Part shown: positions 34,419-41,734 of the stretch, piece after piece
Layout of the letters: every line of letters starts with the position of its first letter
Position numbering within the stretch: position 1 is the stretch's first letter
NCBI GenBank assembly: GCA_050949225.1
Contig: JBMNFI010000001.1
Span: 310,001-374,000, forward strand
DNA from: JBMNFI01 sp050949225
Lineage (GTDB): Bacteria; Bacillota; Dehalobacteriia; UBA4068
Length of the DNA stretch: 64,000 nucleotides
Direction: 5' to 3'
Notes under the pieces: model-generated
Databases searched by the model: none
What the model was told of the DNA's origin: nothing
The model's input: only the letters and a program-made list of their open reading frames with translations
Program-made: the position numbers and the translations under genes

Positions 34419-34451
34419 CGGCCCCCCTGTTTAACTTTTTTACCCCCATAC

Positions 34452-35129
34452 CTAAGGCTTTAATAATTTATCATACACTGCCTCATATTCACTTTTGTTT
34501 TTACTTTGAGCGCCCCCTTTTTGAGCGCCCGCCTCCGCCTTTTTAGGATAAAACCCCAGCCAGCCATGCGCCAAAGCCTGCTGTACCAAAACCAGCTGCT
34601 CCTCTTTTTCTGTCGCCAACTCTCGCAGCTCCTTTAAAAGGCAATAAACCCCATAATTATTTAAAGGCTTCTGCATTTGCCGCCGCCAGGCAAGAAATTC
34701 CAAAAGTGCCTCTTGCAAATCGGTAGCTGCGGTAAATTCCTCAATCTGCTTTTGCGGCAAGGGATAAGCGGCAGCGCCGCCCCGAGCGCTCCGCTGACGA
34801 TCATTTTTATTGACACTTTCACTATCATGTTGATTTTCATAATCAAGATCATTATCGGCATCATCGGCATGCTTTTGCACCACCGCCCAGCGTTTTTGGG
34901 CATTTTTGCGCATGGCCTCGCATTTTTGCTGATATTTGCGCCGATTATTGTCCAAATCCACCCTAATAAAGGAAAAGGCCATGCCCAAAGCCCCGGAAAA
35001 TTGCGGATCCAGTTGCTCAATTTCATAATTAAAAATCGCCCTCATTAATTGCCCCACCTCCGCATCAGAAAAAGCGGCAAAATGCTGCAAATATTCATGA
35101 TATAAAATAAAGCTCTGTTTATTACTCAT
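34452..35129 (-). CDS. phage protein with DUF6291-like domain
   Basis: A 225-aa protein: MSNKQSFILYHEYLQHFAAF, SDAEVGQLMRAIFNYEIEQL and the RVDLDNNRRKYQQKCEAMRKNAQKRW basic helix (shown in parts) match the DUF6291 proteins found in the replication region of Bacillota phages. The C-terminal half (EALLEFLAWRRQMQKPLNNYGVYCLLKEL, shown in parts) is a second helical domain. It is the only replication-region gene left in this prophage; no DnaC, primase or SSB gene is present. Confidence 0.65.
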   Translation of the reverse strand: MSNKQSFILYHEYLQHFAAFSDAEVGQLMRAIFNYEIEQLDPQFSGALGMAFSFIRVDLDNNRRKYQQKCEAMRKNAQKRWAVVQKHADDADNDLDYENQHDSESVNKNDRQRSARGGAAAYPLPQKQIEEFTAATDLQEALLEFLAWRRQMQKPLNNYGVYCLLKELRELATEKEEQLVLVQQALAHGWLGFYPKKAEAGAQKGGAQSKNKSEYEAVYDKLLKP

Positions 35130-35278
35130 CGCCGGAAATCATCCTCTGCTAATAAATAATCATCCAGGGGAATCGAGGCCCCAAAACAACGAGGACAGCC
35201 CCATAAAAGCTCCCCGTGCGCCTCCCGCCACTCCACAAAAAATTCAAAAACATAACCGCAATCGCCGCACTTAAACAT
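35126..35278 (-). CDS. small zinc-ribbon protein
   Basis: A 50-aa protein starting MFKCGDCGYVFEFF with CPRCF further on, i.e. two CxxC knuckles of a zinc ribbon. Start at 35278 follows AAGGGGGAG. Its stop overlaps the start of the DUF6291 gene by 4 bp. It is the first gene of the leftward prophage operon. Confidence 0.7.
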   Translation of the reverse strand: MFKCGDCGYVFEFFVEWREAHGELLWGCPRCFGASIPLDDYLLAEDDFRR

Positions 35279-35318
35279 CAAAAACTCCCCCTTTACATAG
35301 ATAAAACATAAAAATCCC

Positions 35319-35347
35319 TTGCACCCCCTTGCAAAAAATAGTACAAT
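35319..35347 (+). promoter_or_regulatory. sigma-70-type promoter of the coiled-coil gene
   Basis: TTGCAC (35319-35324), 17-bp spacer, TACAAT (35342-35347), 28 bp before the start codon. Confidence 0.7.
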
Positions 35348-35375
35348 AATAACAGCAAATAAAGGAGACTTTGCC

Positions 35376-35654
35376 ATGAACAACGAAGAAAAAATCCTGT
35401 CCCTGCTAGAAAATCTTAATACCGAGTTTGAAAATCTTAATACCGAAATGAACAACCGCTTTAATCAAGTTGACAAACGCTTCGAGCAAGTTGACAAACG
35501 CTTTAATCAAGTTGACAAACGCTTCGACCAAGTAGATAAGGATATTCTGGGATTAAAAAAAGACGTCAAGGACCTAAAAACCCTTTCAGAAGCCGCCTTT
35601 GCAGATATCCTAAAACTTGATGAAAGAACGGCACATCTGCACAAAATTAAATAG
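35376..35654 (+). CDS. small coiled-coil protein with heptad repeats
   Basis: A 92-aa soluble protein made almost wholly of coiled coil. Four copies of the 7-residue unit RFxQVDK (also a DNA repeat of 21 bp) are preceded by two copies of ENLNTE. AAAGGAG precedes the ATG at 35376. Similar heptad proteins are common next to phage and surface genes; function unknown. It is divergently arranged to the prophage operon and has its own promoter and terminator. Confidence 0.75.
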   Translation: MNNEEKILSLLENLNTEFENLNTEMNNRFNQVDKRFEQVDKRFNQVDKRFDQVDKDILGLKKDVKDLKTLSEAAFADILKLDERTAHLHKIK

Positions 35655-35668
35655 CCCAACTCACCACA

Positions 35669-35699
35669 AAACCACTCTTTTAAAGGGGTGGTTTTTTTT
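35669..35699 (+). terminator. intrinsic terminator
   Basis: AACCACTC-TTTTAAAG-GGGTGGTT with a following run of T, 14 bp after the coiled-coil gene. Confidence 0.85.
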
Positions 35700-35786
35700 A
35701 CCTTAAAAAATGTATAAACCACCCCTCAGCAAGCAATAATAAGTAAATAAGCACAAAAAATCAGAAAATAAGGAGGAAAATAAGCC

Positions 35787-36197
35787 ATGAGAGGAATCAT
35801 ATCTTGGGACAAAGCCTTTGCTCATGATCTGACACAAAGATTGGACCGTGCCTTTTTTTATAATGATAAATCACCCATGCGCTGTGATATCATTGATCAG
35901 GGAGATCAATACTACCTGATAGCCGAGCTGCCCGGTTTCGACAAAGAGGATATCAAAGTACTGGTAGAAGATGATATTTTACGCATCCAAGCCCAAATGT
36001 CTTTAGGAGAAAAAACCATCAGACGTGATTTTATTATCCAAGAACGCCATCACAGCTCCCTGGTACGCTGCTTTAATGTTCGCGGTGTTGATGAAGAAAA
36101 AATCCATGCCAGCTTTCATAACGGTATCCTCAGTGTTATTTTACCCAAAACAGACACCGAAAAAGCAGATTTATCTCGCTCCGTTGAAATTAATTAA
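35787..36197 (+). CDS. Hsp20/alpha-crystallin family small heat shock protein
   Basis: A 136-aa holdase chaperone. The alpha-crystallin domain spans residues ~35-125: YYLIAELPGFDKEDIKVLVE, DDILRIQAQ, RCFNVRGVDEEKIHASFHNGILSVILPK with the conserved A-x-x-x-N-G-(I/V)-L pattern. A C-terminal IxI motif is not obvious. Strong AAGGAGG site and a terminator at 36222. Single-gene unit between the coiled-coil gene and prophage regulators. Confidence 0.9.
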   Translation: MRGIISWDKAFAHDLTQRLDRAFFYNDKSPMRCDIIDQGDQYYLIAELPGFDKEDIKVLVEDDILRIQAQMSLGEKTIRRDFIIQERHHSSLVRCFNVRGVDEEKIHASFHNGILSVILPKTDTEKADLSRSVEIN

Positions 36198-36221
36198 ACA
36201 CTTATTTACCAAAAAACGGAT

Positions 36222-36255
36222 AAAAACTCCTCTTAAAACTAAAGAGGAGTTTTTG
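36222..36255 (+). terminator. intrinsic terminator of the hsp20 gene
   Basis: AAAAACTCCTCTT pairs with AAGAGGAGTTTTT. Confidence 0.85.
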
Positions 36256-36418
36256 TCTAAAAATCGCTCGCCCAAAGCAATCTTTTTTCTTAACAGCCAC
36301 AAAATAAAATCGCTCCCCATTTTATCTGATCAGTCAGACCGCTTTTTTTGGTATTGAAATTCGCTTGCCAATCAGTAAATTATCCCTGCCAAAAATTAAG
36401 CCAAATTATCACACTCTT

Positions 36419-36436
36419 GGTTTCGTTTACGAAACC
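36419..36436. promoter_or_regulatory. 18-bp perfect palindrome, probable repressor operator
   Basis: GGTTTCGTTTACGAAACC overlaps the stop codon of the minus-strand HTH gene. The same core (TTTCGTTTACG) recurs in the control region at 36664-36679, which points to one DNA-binding protein, most likely the S24-type repressor or the Cro-like protein. Confidence 0.65.
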
Positions 36437-36636
36437 TTATTACAAAAGAAAACATCACAGGGATTTTCAATCGCCAAATAAATACAGCATTTTTCAATTT
36501 CATTGCGCATAAAATCGCTATCTCCATTAAGCTTTCTGTAAAGAGTAACCCTACTAATACCCAGCATCTCTGCCACATCACTCATGTTCTTTCCACATAA
36601 AACAGCCGCCGCCATAAATTTTCTTTTGTTAAACAA
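36427..36636 (-). CDS. Cro-like helix-turn-helix protein of the prophage
   Basis: A 69-aa protein with HTH MSDVAEMLGISRVTLYRKLNG followed by SDFMRNEIEKCCIYL, the layout of small phage regulators opposite a CI-type repressor. No ATG is in frame upstream of residue 8; a TTG at 36636 with AAGGGA 9 bp upstream is the likely start. A promoter at 36711-36683 drives it and an operator sits at the transcription start. Confidence 0.75.
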   Translation of the reverse strand: MFNKRKFMAAAVLCGKNMSDVAEMLGISRVTLYRKLNGDSDFMRNEIEKCCIYLAIENPCDVFFCNKVS

Positions 36637-36663
36637 TCATCTCAATCCCTTCCTTGTTTTTTA

Positions 36664-36679
36664 GTTTCGTTTACGCAAC
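36664..36679. promoter_or_regulatory. probable operator in the prophage control region
   Basis: GTTTCGTTTACGCAAC, one mismatch from a perfect dyad and sharing the core of the 36419 site. It begins 4 bp beyond the -10 box of the minus-strand promoter, where bound repressor would block transcription of the HTH gene. Confidence 0.65.
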
Positions 36680-36682
36680 ACA

Positions 36683-36711
36683 ATCTTAACATACGCCTTT
36701 TATCTAGTCAA
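36683..36711 (-). promoter_or_regulatory. sigma-70-type promoter of the HTH gene
   Basis: On minus TTGACT (36711-36706), 17-bp spacer, TAAGAT (36688-36683). Confidence 0.75.
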
Positions 36712-36749
36712 CAGAAAAACTCTATATTCAACAAAATTCGTAATAGACG

Positions 36750-36778
36750 TTGCCTTTTCGTAACCGATAATGTAAAAT
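36750..36778 (+). promoter_or_regulatory. sigma-70-type promoter of the repressor gene
   Basis: TTGCCT (36750-36755), 17-bp spacer, TAAAAT (36773-36778). The spacer contains TTTCGTAACCG, a weak half-match to the operator core. Confidence 0.65.
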
Positions 36779-36822
36779 AGCTTACAGAAGGGTTTTGAAA
36801 TGCTCAAGAAAAAAGGGAGCTG

Positions 36823-37413
36823 ATGCGTGTGGATTTAAAGGATATTATTAAGAATCGCCGCCGAGTTTTGAATCTGACTTTAAACGAAGTGGCACAAAAA
36901 GTAGGCGTGAGTAAAGCGACCGTGCAGCGTTGGGAAAGCGGCACAATTAAGAATTTGCGCCGAGATAAAATCTCCAAATTGGCCAAAGCCCTAGAAATTA
37001 CTCCCAGCTCTTTGATGGGTTGGGGTTCCGAAGATGACATCTACCGCCACGAAAATGTCTTAACGCCCAGCTATAAGTCTTTAACAATGGCCGAATCCAC
37101 AGCCGACCATCAGATTGAAATAGCCACTTCTTTGGATGCCGATTTCTGCGTCAAGATGCAGGATGACAGCATGATGAACTCCGGTCTTAAAAAAGATGAT
37201 ATTATTTTTATCCGCCGGCAAAACACCGTCAAACACGGCGAATTGGCCGCCGTAAAAATTAAAGATAAATTGACCCTGCGCCGCGTCTTCATGATCGGCG
37301 AAACCCTGCAGCTACACCCTGACAATGCCAACTATGCACCGCTAATTATTGCCGAGGCCAGCCCCAATATCAGGATTATGGGACGAGCCTTAGCTTTTCA
37401 AAGATCGATTTAA
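36823..37413 (+). CDS. prophage repressor, XRE HTH plus S24 peptidase domain
   Basis: A 196-aa CI/LexA-like repressor. Residues 1-65 form an XRE HTH (LTLNEVAQKVGVSKATVQRWESG). Residues ~95-195 form the S24 autoprotease: DDSMMNSGLKKDDII carries the nucleophile Ser and GELAAVKIKDKLTLRRVF the Lys general base. Cleavage after RecA activation would induce the prophage (family knowledge). Divergent to the Cro-like gene across a 186-bp control region with operators. Confidence 0.9.
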   Translation: MRVDLKDIIKNRRRVLNLTLNEVAQKVGVSKATVQRWESGTIKNLRRDKISKLAKALEITPSSLMGWGSEDDIYRHENVLTPSYKSLTMAESTADHQIEIATSLDADFCVKMQDDSMMNSGLKKDDIIFIRRQNTVKHGELAAVKIKDKLTLRRVFMIGETLQLHPDNANYAPLIIAEASPNIRIMGRALAFQRSI

Positions 37414-37483
37414 AAACCACAGTATAAAAACCACAGTAAGTGTATAAAAATTACTTTTTAAAAACTAAAAAGGAGCTATTTAC

Positions 37484-37897
37484 ATGAAAACTGCCATTAT
37501 TTATTACACTTTATCCGGAAAAACCCGCCTGTGGGCAGAAAAAGCCGCCCAGTCCTTATCTGCCGACCTTTTTGAAGTGAAGGAATATAAGCCTAAAAAT
37601 TTTTTGACCTCTTTTTTAATTGGCTGTCCGCAGGCTCGGCGGCAAAAAAGTACGCCCCTTGCCACCCCTGATATCGACCTGACGGATTACAAAAGAATCA
37701 TTCTGGCGGCACCTGTCTGGGCGGGTTATCCCGCCCCCGCCTTTAACAGCATAATAAATATGCTGCCCGCGAACAAAGAAATAGAAATCGCCCTCACCTC
37801 CAGCAGCGGTAAAAGCAGTTGTCGCGAAAAGGTGAACCTGCAAATTGAAGATAAAAATTGCCATATCAAAGATTGGTTAGATATTAAAACTAAATAA
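37484..37897 (+). CDS. flavodoxin-like protein
   Basis: A 137-aa flavodoxin-fold protein: AIIYYTLSGKTRLWAEK is the FMN phosphate-binding loop region and RIILAAPVWAGYPAPAFNSI the second conserved loop. It resembles the short YfdX/flavodoxin group used as low-potential electron carriers. AAGGAG precedes the ATG. Monocistronic, terminated at 37965. Confidence 0.85.
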   Translation: MKTAIIYYTLSGKTRLWAEKAAQSLSADLFEVKEYKPKNFLTSFLIGCPQARRQKSTPLATPDIDLTDYKRIILAAPVWAGYPAPAFNSIINMLPANKEIEIALTSSSGKSSCREKVNLQIEDKNCHIKDWLDIKTK

Positions 37898-37964
37898 GCA
37901 GTAATGGCAGCTTTTCTGCTTATACCCCACCACAATCACCATATAATAACTTACGAACTCCCTC

Positions 37965-37997
37965 GGTCGGCTAGCAAAAAGCCGACCTTTAGCTTTT
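37965..37997 (+). terminator. intrinsic terminator after flavodoxin
   Basis: GGTCGGC-TAGCAAAAA-GCCGACC followed by TTTAGCTTTT. Confidence 0.75.
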
Positions 37998-38470
37998 GCC
38001 CCCATCAAACCCACCGCCCCTTTCACCCTCCTTCCCCCTTCATCCGCTCTCGCCTTGCACCCTCAACTGCCTACCTCTCTTCAGCTACCACCCCTCTTTT
38101 CTGTTCCCCTCCCTCGTCCTTCTTCCGTTTCTACCACTCCCTCACCCTCCCCAAAAAGCAATCCTCCCATCACTCGCTCCCAGCTCCCCGGCCTCCCGCC
38201 TTCACGCTCACTCCCTCTCGGCAACCCCCCGGCTCCAGCACTATCCCAAGTAAGTCGCCACTTTTCTCTCTTTCTCTTACCTCCTCCCCTCGCTACCGCC
38301 CCACCTTTGACAGAGTATGGGGTTTTTCTCCTGCCCTTTTACGCAGATCCTTTCCCCCCACACCATCTGCACCACAACATCAGCACCTCACCCAGCTAAC
38401 CCTCGCCATCAATACCCAACCACCACCGCCACTTTTCCTCCATCCATCTCCCCCCCTCCCCACCCCTTGA
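37998..38470. repeat. pyrimidine-rich block D
   Basis: C/T-rich on plus, between the convergent flavodoxin and SLOG genes. At 38301-38338 it has the shared motif CCCCACCTTTGACAGAGTAT then GGGGTTTTTCTCCTGCCC, a plus-strand terminator-like hairpin homologous to those at 33047, 33482 and 43569. No gene supported. Confidence 0.8.
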
Positions 38471-38496
38471 CAACCCCTCTCAAAAACACAAAAATA

Positions 38497-38520
38497 GGAC
38501 AGCTTAAGCTGTCCTGTTTA
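38497..38520. terminator. bidirectional terminator-like palindrome
   Basis: GGACAGCTTAAGCTGTCC, followed by TATTTTTG on minus (serving the SLOG gene) and TGTTTAGTT on plus. Confidence 0.7.
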
Positions 38521-38551
38521 GTTAATCCTGACCATAATTTAGTTTTTTAAT

Positions 38552-39028
38552 TTAGTTTTTTATCGCCAAATTAACAACCCACAAATCCTTTTTCAATGCA
38601 TAATTAACCGTATAAAAAGTCCCGCCCTTAGGCCTTGTAAGATAAGCTAAACAATATGCACTGTGATCCACCAAATAACGGTTACGCCTATGCATACAGC
38701 CGTTGTCATATTGCTCAGCAGTATAAATCACCTGGTCAGCGGAGTCAAGCGTGCGCTCGTACTTGGCACGATCCGCCTCCGACCACCGATTACTTTGGGA
38801 CTTGCAAGGTAAAACCATAATCAATTTAACCTGCGGAAAACTTTCTCGCATCTCTATCACTACCTGCGCTGCTAACAGATCAAAACCCAAAGCCCCGCCA
38901 TTATAAAAAACATTAATCCCCGCCCCGATTAAGCGCTCAATCAAATCGTAAAGTCGACTTTTCACTCGCTTTAAATCCGTCGGAGCAACCTGCCGATGAC
39001 CGGTAAAGCAGCAAGAATGTTCCTTCAT
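38552..39028 (-). CDS. SLOG-family protein (DUF1273/YpsA-like)
   Basis: A 158-aa protein with the Rossmann-like SLOG fold: CCFTGHRQ near the N-terminus, the glycine-rich NVFYNGGALGFDLLAAQVV and LIMVLPCKSQSNRW, typical of YpsA/DUF1273 proteins thought to bind a nucleotide-derived ligand. Start at 39028 with GGAGGTTGTG. No TIR, nuclease or other defence partner is adjacent, so no defence role is claimed. Confidence 0.85.
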   Translation of the reverse strand: MKEHSCCFTGHRQVAPTDLKRVKSRLYDLIERLIGAGINVFYNGGALGFDLLAAQVVIEMRESFPQVKLIMVLPCKSQSNRWSEADRAKYERTLDSADQVIYTAEQYDNGCMHRRNRYLVDHSAYCLAYLTRPKGGTFYTVNYALKKDLWVVNLAIKN

Positions 39029-39062
39029 CACAACCTCCAAAATTTTTTAATTTAATCAAAAG

Positions 39063-39609
39063 TCAATGTTTCAGCTTGTCCGAATTAGACCCCAAAAAGA
39101 AATCACGATCAATAAAAACCCCTACGGACAACAGGTTAAAGCCCTGCATCACAAGCACAAAAGCAGTGCAAAAAACAATCGTAAACGCCGCCACCAGCGG
39201 CCAAAAACAAAGCATAACGCCAATGATAACACTGATGATGCCCAAAACCAAAGGCCAACCCCATAAAAAGCCGCCGGCCTTTTTCTGCCCCAGCGCCGCC
39301 ATAATACGCGTCAAACCGTTGAAAATTATCACCGAACAGAAAAGATAAATAATCACTATGCTAATCATAAATCTTGTATAAAAATTCAACAAAACCAACA
39401 GCCCCAAAGCCAAAGTCACAATCCCGGCAAAAAGATCCCAGCTGCTGACTGTGCCCTGCCTTTTATGAGTTACATAAGCTATGATCAAGTTAAGCCCCAT
39501 CACCATCAAAATTAATCCCGCCAGCCAGCCGGCGGCCGCAAAGGTTAATAAAGGTTAATAAGGGATGAAAAAAGAATAAAAAGCCAAAAATGATGGTCAA
39601 TGCTCTCAT
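39063..39609 (-). pseudogene. DUF308/HdeD-like membrane protein, frameshifted by a 10-bp duplication
   Basis: The start (ATG 39609, behind GGGGGGGTGATTT) opens MRALTIIFGFLFFFHPLLTF, then runs off frame. The 148-aa downstream frame encodes the rest, with AAAGWLAGLILMVMGLNLII and further helices ending in FLWGWPLVLGIISVIIGVML. The two are joined exactly if one copy of the tandem 10-mer at 39541-39560 is removed, giving a 178-aa, five- or six-helix DUF308 protein. So the gene is broken in this sequence, by a change that could revert by slippage. Confidence 0.8.
39541..39560. repeat. 10-bp tandem duplication (AAAGGTTAAT x2)
   Basis: Two exact head-to-tail copies inside the DUF308 coding region; deletion of one restores the frame. 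Confidence 0.9.
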
Positions 39610-39742
39610 AAATCACCCCCCCTTTTCATAAAATTTTAACATCAGTAAAAATCAGTATAGAACAATTGTACCATAAAAAACTCACTCTTACCAGTAAAAT
39701 ATTATCAAAAATATAATTCCGGGGATTTTTTTATAAAAAATT

Positions 39743-39776
39743 CCCCACAAGCACTGTAAAACAGTAAGTTGTGGGG
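39743..39776. terminator. bidirectional intrinsic terminator
   Basis: CCCCACAA...TTGTGGGG with an inner ACTGT/ACAGT stem; TTTTTT follows on plus and AATTTTTT on minus. On minus it ends the SPFH-RHH operon. Confidence 0.75.
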
Positions 39777-39784
39777 TTTTTTAT

Positions 39785-39955
39785 TTATTCAGCAGAGCCG
39801 CTCTTTTTGGACAATCTGCCCTCTTTTTTTAAACTTTCACGCAATAAAAACTCTATTTGACCATTAACGCTCCGCATTTCATCTTGCGCCCAAGCCTCAA
39901 TCGCGGCGTAGACCTGCACATTAATACGCAAAAGAAATTTCTTTTTGATCGCCAT
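39785..39955 (-). CDS. ribbon-helix-helix (Arc-like) DNA-binding protein
   Basis: A 56-aa protein, MAIKKKFLLRINVQVYAAIEAW followed by AQDEMRSVNGQIEFLLRESL, the Arc/MetJ-type pattern of one strand (FLLRIN) and two helices with the conserved RSVNGQIE turn. Its ATG overlaps the SPFH stop by one base (TGATG), so the two are translationally coupled. It probably regulates its own operon; the partner role is inferred. Confidence 0.8.
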   Translation of the reverse strand: MAIKKKFLLRINVQVYAAIEAWAQDEMRSVNGQIEFLLRESLKKEGRLSKKSGSAE

Positions 39956-40797
39956 CAGTACAAACTCCCTACATTAATCACAGGAGTTGCAGAGCGATCA
40001 GAAATAATGGCCACCATTAAATTGTTGATCATATTGATCCGCCGCTCATCATCCAGATCCATCACACCATTATTTTCTAATCTGGTGATCGCCATCTGAG
40101 CCATACCCACCGCACCCTCAACGATGATTTTACGTGCCGCCAAAATGGCCGCTGCCTGCTGCCTTTGCAGCATTGCACTGGCAATTTCAGTCGCATAAGC
40201 CAGATGCGTAAGCCGCGATTCAAGCACCTCAACCCCGGCCACATCCAAGCGATCTCGCAGCTCATTTAACAATTCTTTGGAAATTTCATCAGTGTTGCCA
40301 CGCAAAGAAATCCCGCTTTCTTCAAAATTATCATAAGGATAACGCGCCGCCACATGACGCAAAGCCGTCTCACTTTGAATCTCCACAAACTGCTTATAGT
40401 TTTCCACATCAAAAGTAGCTTTAGCCGCATCAACCACCCGAAAAACAACCACCGTGGCAATCTCAATGGGGTTACCATTAATGTCATTTACTTTCAAACG
40501 CTCACTGTTAAAGTTGCGAATACGCAAAGAGATTTTATTGGCACTGGAAAAAGGCACGATCATCCAAATGCCGCTTTCTCTGATCACACCCTTATACCTG
40601 CCAAAAAAGGTGATAACCGCCGCCACATTGGGCTGTAAAAGCACCAAAGAAGAGCCAATCAAAATCATCAGAATAATGCCAATAATTACCCAGGCTACCT
40701 GACCGTAAACAACTCCCAAAACAGTAAAAACAGCCAAAAGGACTATTAAAGCCACAGCGATAAAACCATTAATTTTCCATGCCGGACGTTCTTTCAT
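39955..40797 (-). CDS. SPFH/band 7 domain membrane protein
   Basis: A 280-aa protein with two closely spaced N-terminal transmembrane helices (AVALIVLLAVFTVLGVVYGQ and VIIGIILMILIGSSLVL) followed by an SPFH domain: NVAAVITFFGRYKGVIRESG, NGNPIEIATVVVFRVVDA and LESRLTHLAYATEIASAMLQRQQAAAILAAR (shown in parts). Such proteins form ring assemblies or membrane microdomains. Coupled to the downstream Arc-like gene. Confidence 0.88.
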   Translation of the reverse strand: MKERPAWKINGFIAVALIVLLAVFTVLGVVYGQVAWVIIGIILMILIGSSLVLLQPNVAAVITFFGRYKGVIRESGIWMIVPFSSANKISLRIRNFNSERLKVNDINGNPIEIATVVVFRVVDAAKATFDVENYKQFVEIQSETALRHVAARYPYDNFEESGISLRGNTDEISKELLNELRDRLDVAGVEVLESRLTHLAYATEIASAMLQRQQAAAILAARKIIVEGAVGMAQMAITRLENNGVMDLDDERRINMINNLMVAIISDRSATPVINVGSLY

Positions 40798-41168
40798 AAA
40801 ATCACTCCTCTTTTTTTATATCATAATTATATCATATTAATATAAAAACTACCAATGCTTTATCGCCATAATAGCTCTTAAATTGACCGTAAGCCCTCTA
40901 CCAGCTCACAATCCTTCTAATCACCCCTTAACTGTCACCCCTTCGGCAAACAACCCCCAAAAACTTATAAAAACCTTTCTAATCATCACTCCTTTTCACC
41001 CCGTAAGCCTGTCAATCTTGGCAATTTTCTAAACCCTTGACCGCTACCGACTGAAAGAGGGGGTTTTGTATTTTTATGCACATTTAGCGATTAAAGCTTG
41101 CTGCTTAAAATCCCTGCCTTACTCTCCTTTTGCCCCCTGCCGCCCCGGCGTAAAAACCCTTTTTACCC
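40798..41168. other. intergenic region with an orphan terminator-like hairpin
   Basis: No gene is supported in these 370 bp between two minus-strand genes. At about 41030-41076 AAACCC and GGGTTTT flank an A/G-rich loop and a TATTTTT tail, as for a plus-strand terminator, but no plus-strand gene ends here. The remainder is mildly C-rich. Confidence 0.4.
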
Positions 41169-41504
41169 TCAAGGAGCGGAATTTAGGCGCTCTCTTTTTA
41201 CCATAATCTGATCTTTTAAAACGGAAATACGCTCTGAAGCACGCAAAAGCTGCCGCAGGCTGACCCCGCCTGTATAATAGTCACGCAACAATTGCGGATA
41301 TTCCTGCTGCAAATAGACCAGCTCGATCTGATCATTTACCAGCTGCTCCGACACCCGTCGCTCCTTTTGTTCCTGCTGCAGCTGCCAAGAATCGATCAAT
41401 TGCCCCATCACCGCCGGATCTGCCCGGCAACCTGCTAAAAAGGACATCGATAAAACAGCAAAAGTCAAAATAATCACCAAAACTTCTTTTTTAAAATTTT
41501 TCAT
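41169..41504 (-). CDS. small helical lipoprotein
   Basis: A 111-aa lipoprotein: signal KKEVLVIILTFAVLSMSFLAGC with the lipidated Cys at about residue 26, then a charged helical region (QQEQKERRVSEQLVNDQIELVYLQQEYPQLL, shown in parts) likely to be coiled coil. Family not recognised. Single gene. Confidence 0.75.
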   Translation of the reverse strand: MKNFKKEVLVIILTFAVLSMSFLAGCRADPAVMGQLIDSWQLQQEQKERRVSEQLVNDQIELVYLQQEYPQLLRDYYTGGVSLRQLLRASERISVLKDQIMVKRERLNSAP

Positions 41505-41734
41505 GAAAAATCCCCCGGTTTACTCCGTACTTCATTTAACATTATTATTCTTGATCACAGCGACCGAAACCTTGACAAAAATTCCGACAAATAAATCACT
41601 TTAAGCTGGTAACTTTGTTGTTTTTAGTTGTTTTTTACGAATGAAGAAAGATCAAAAAGATTCCCAAACCTTGTACTTGTCTGTAAAATGCGATAAACTG
41701 TAAAATATAAAATAGACTAAAAGGGGTCCTTTTA

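Noticed and set aside
38552..39028. SLOG protein as part of a Thoeris-like or other defence system
   Set aside because: No TIR, nuclease or membrane effector is adjacent, and YpsA/DUF1273 proteins are widespread housekeeping-type genes.
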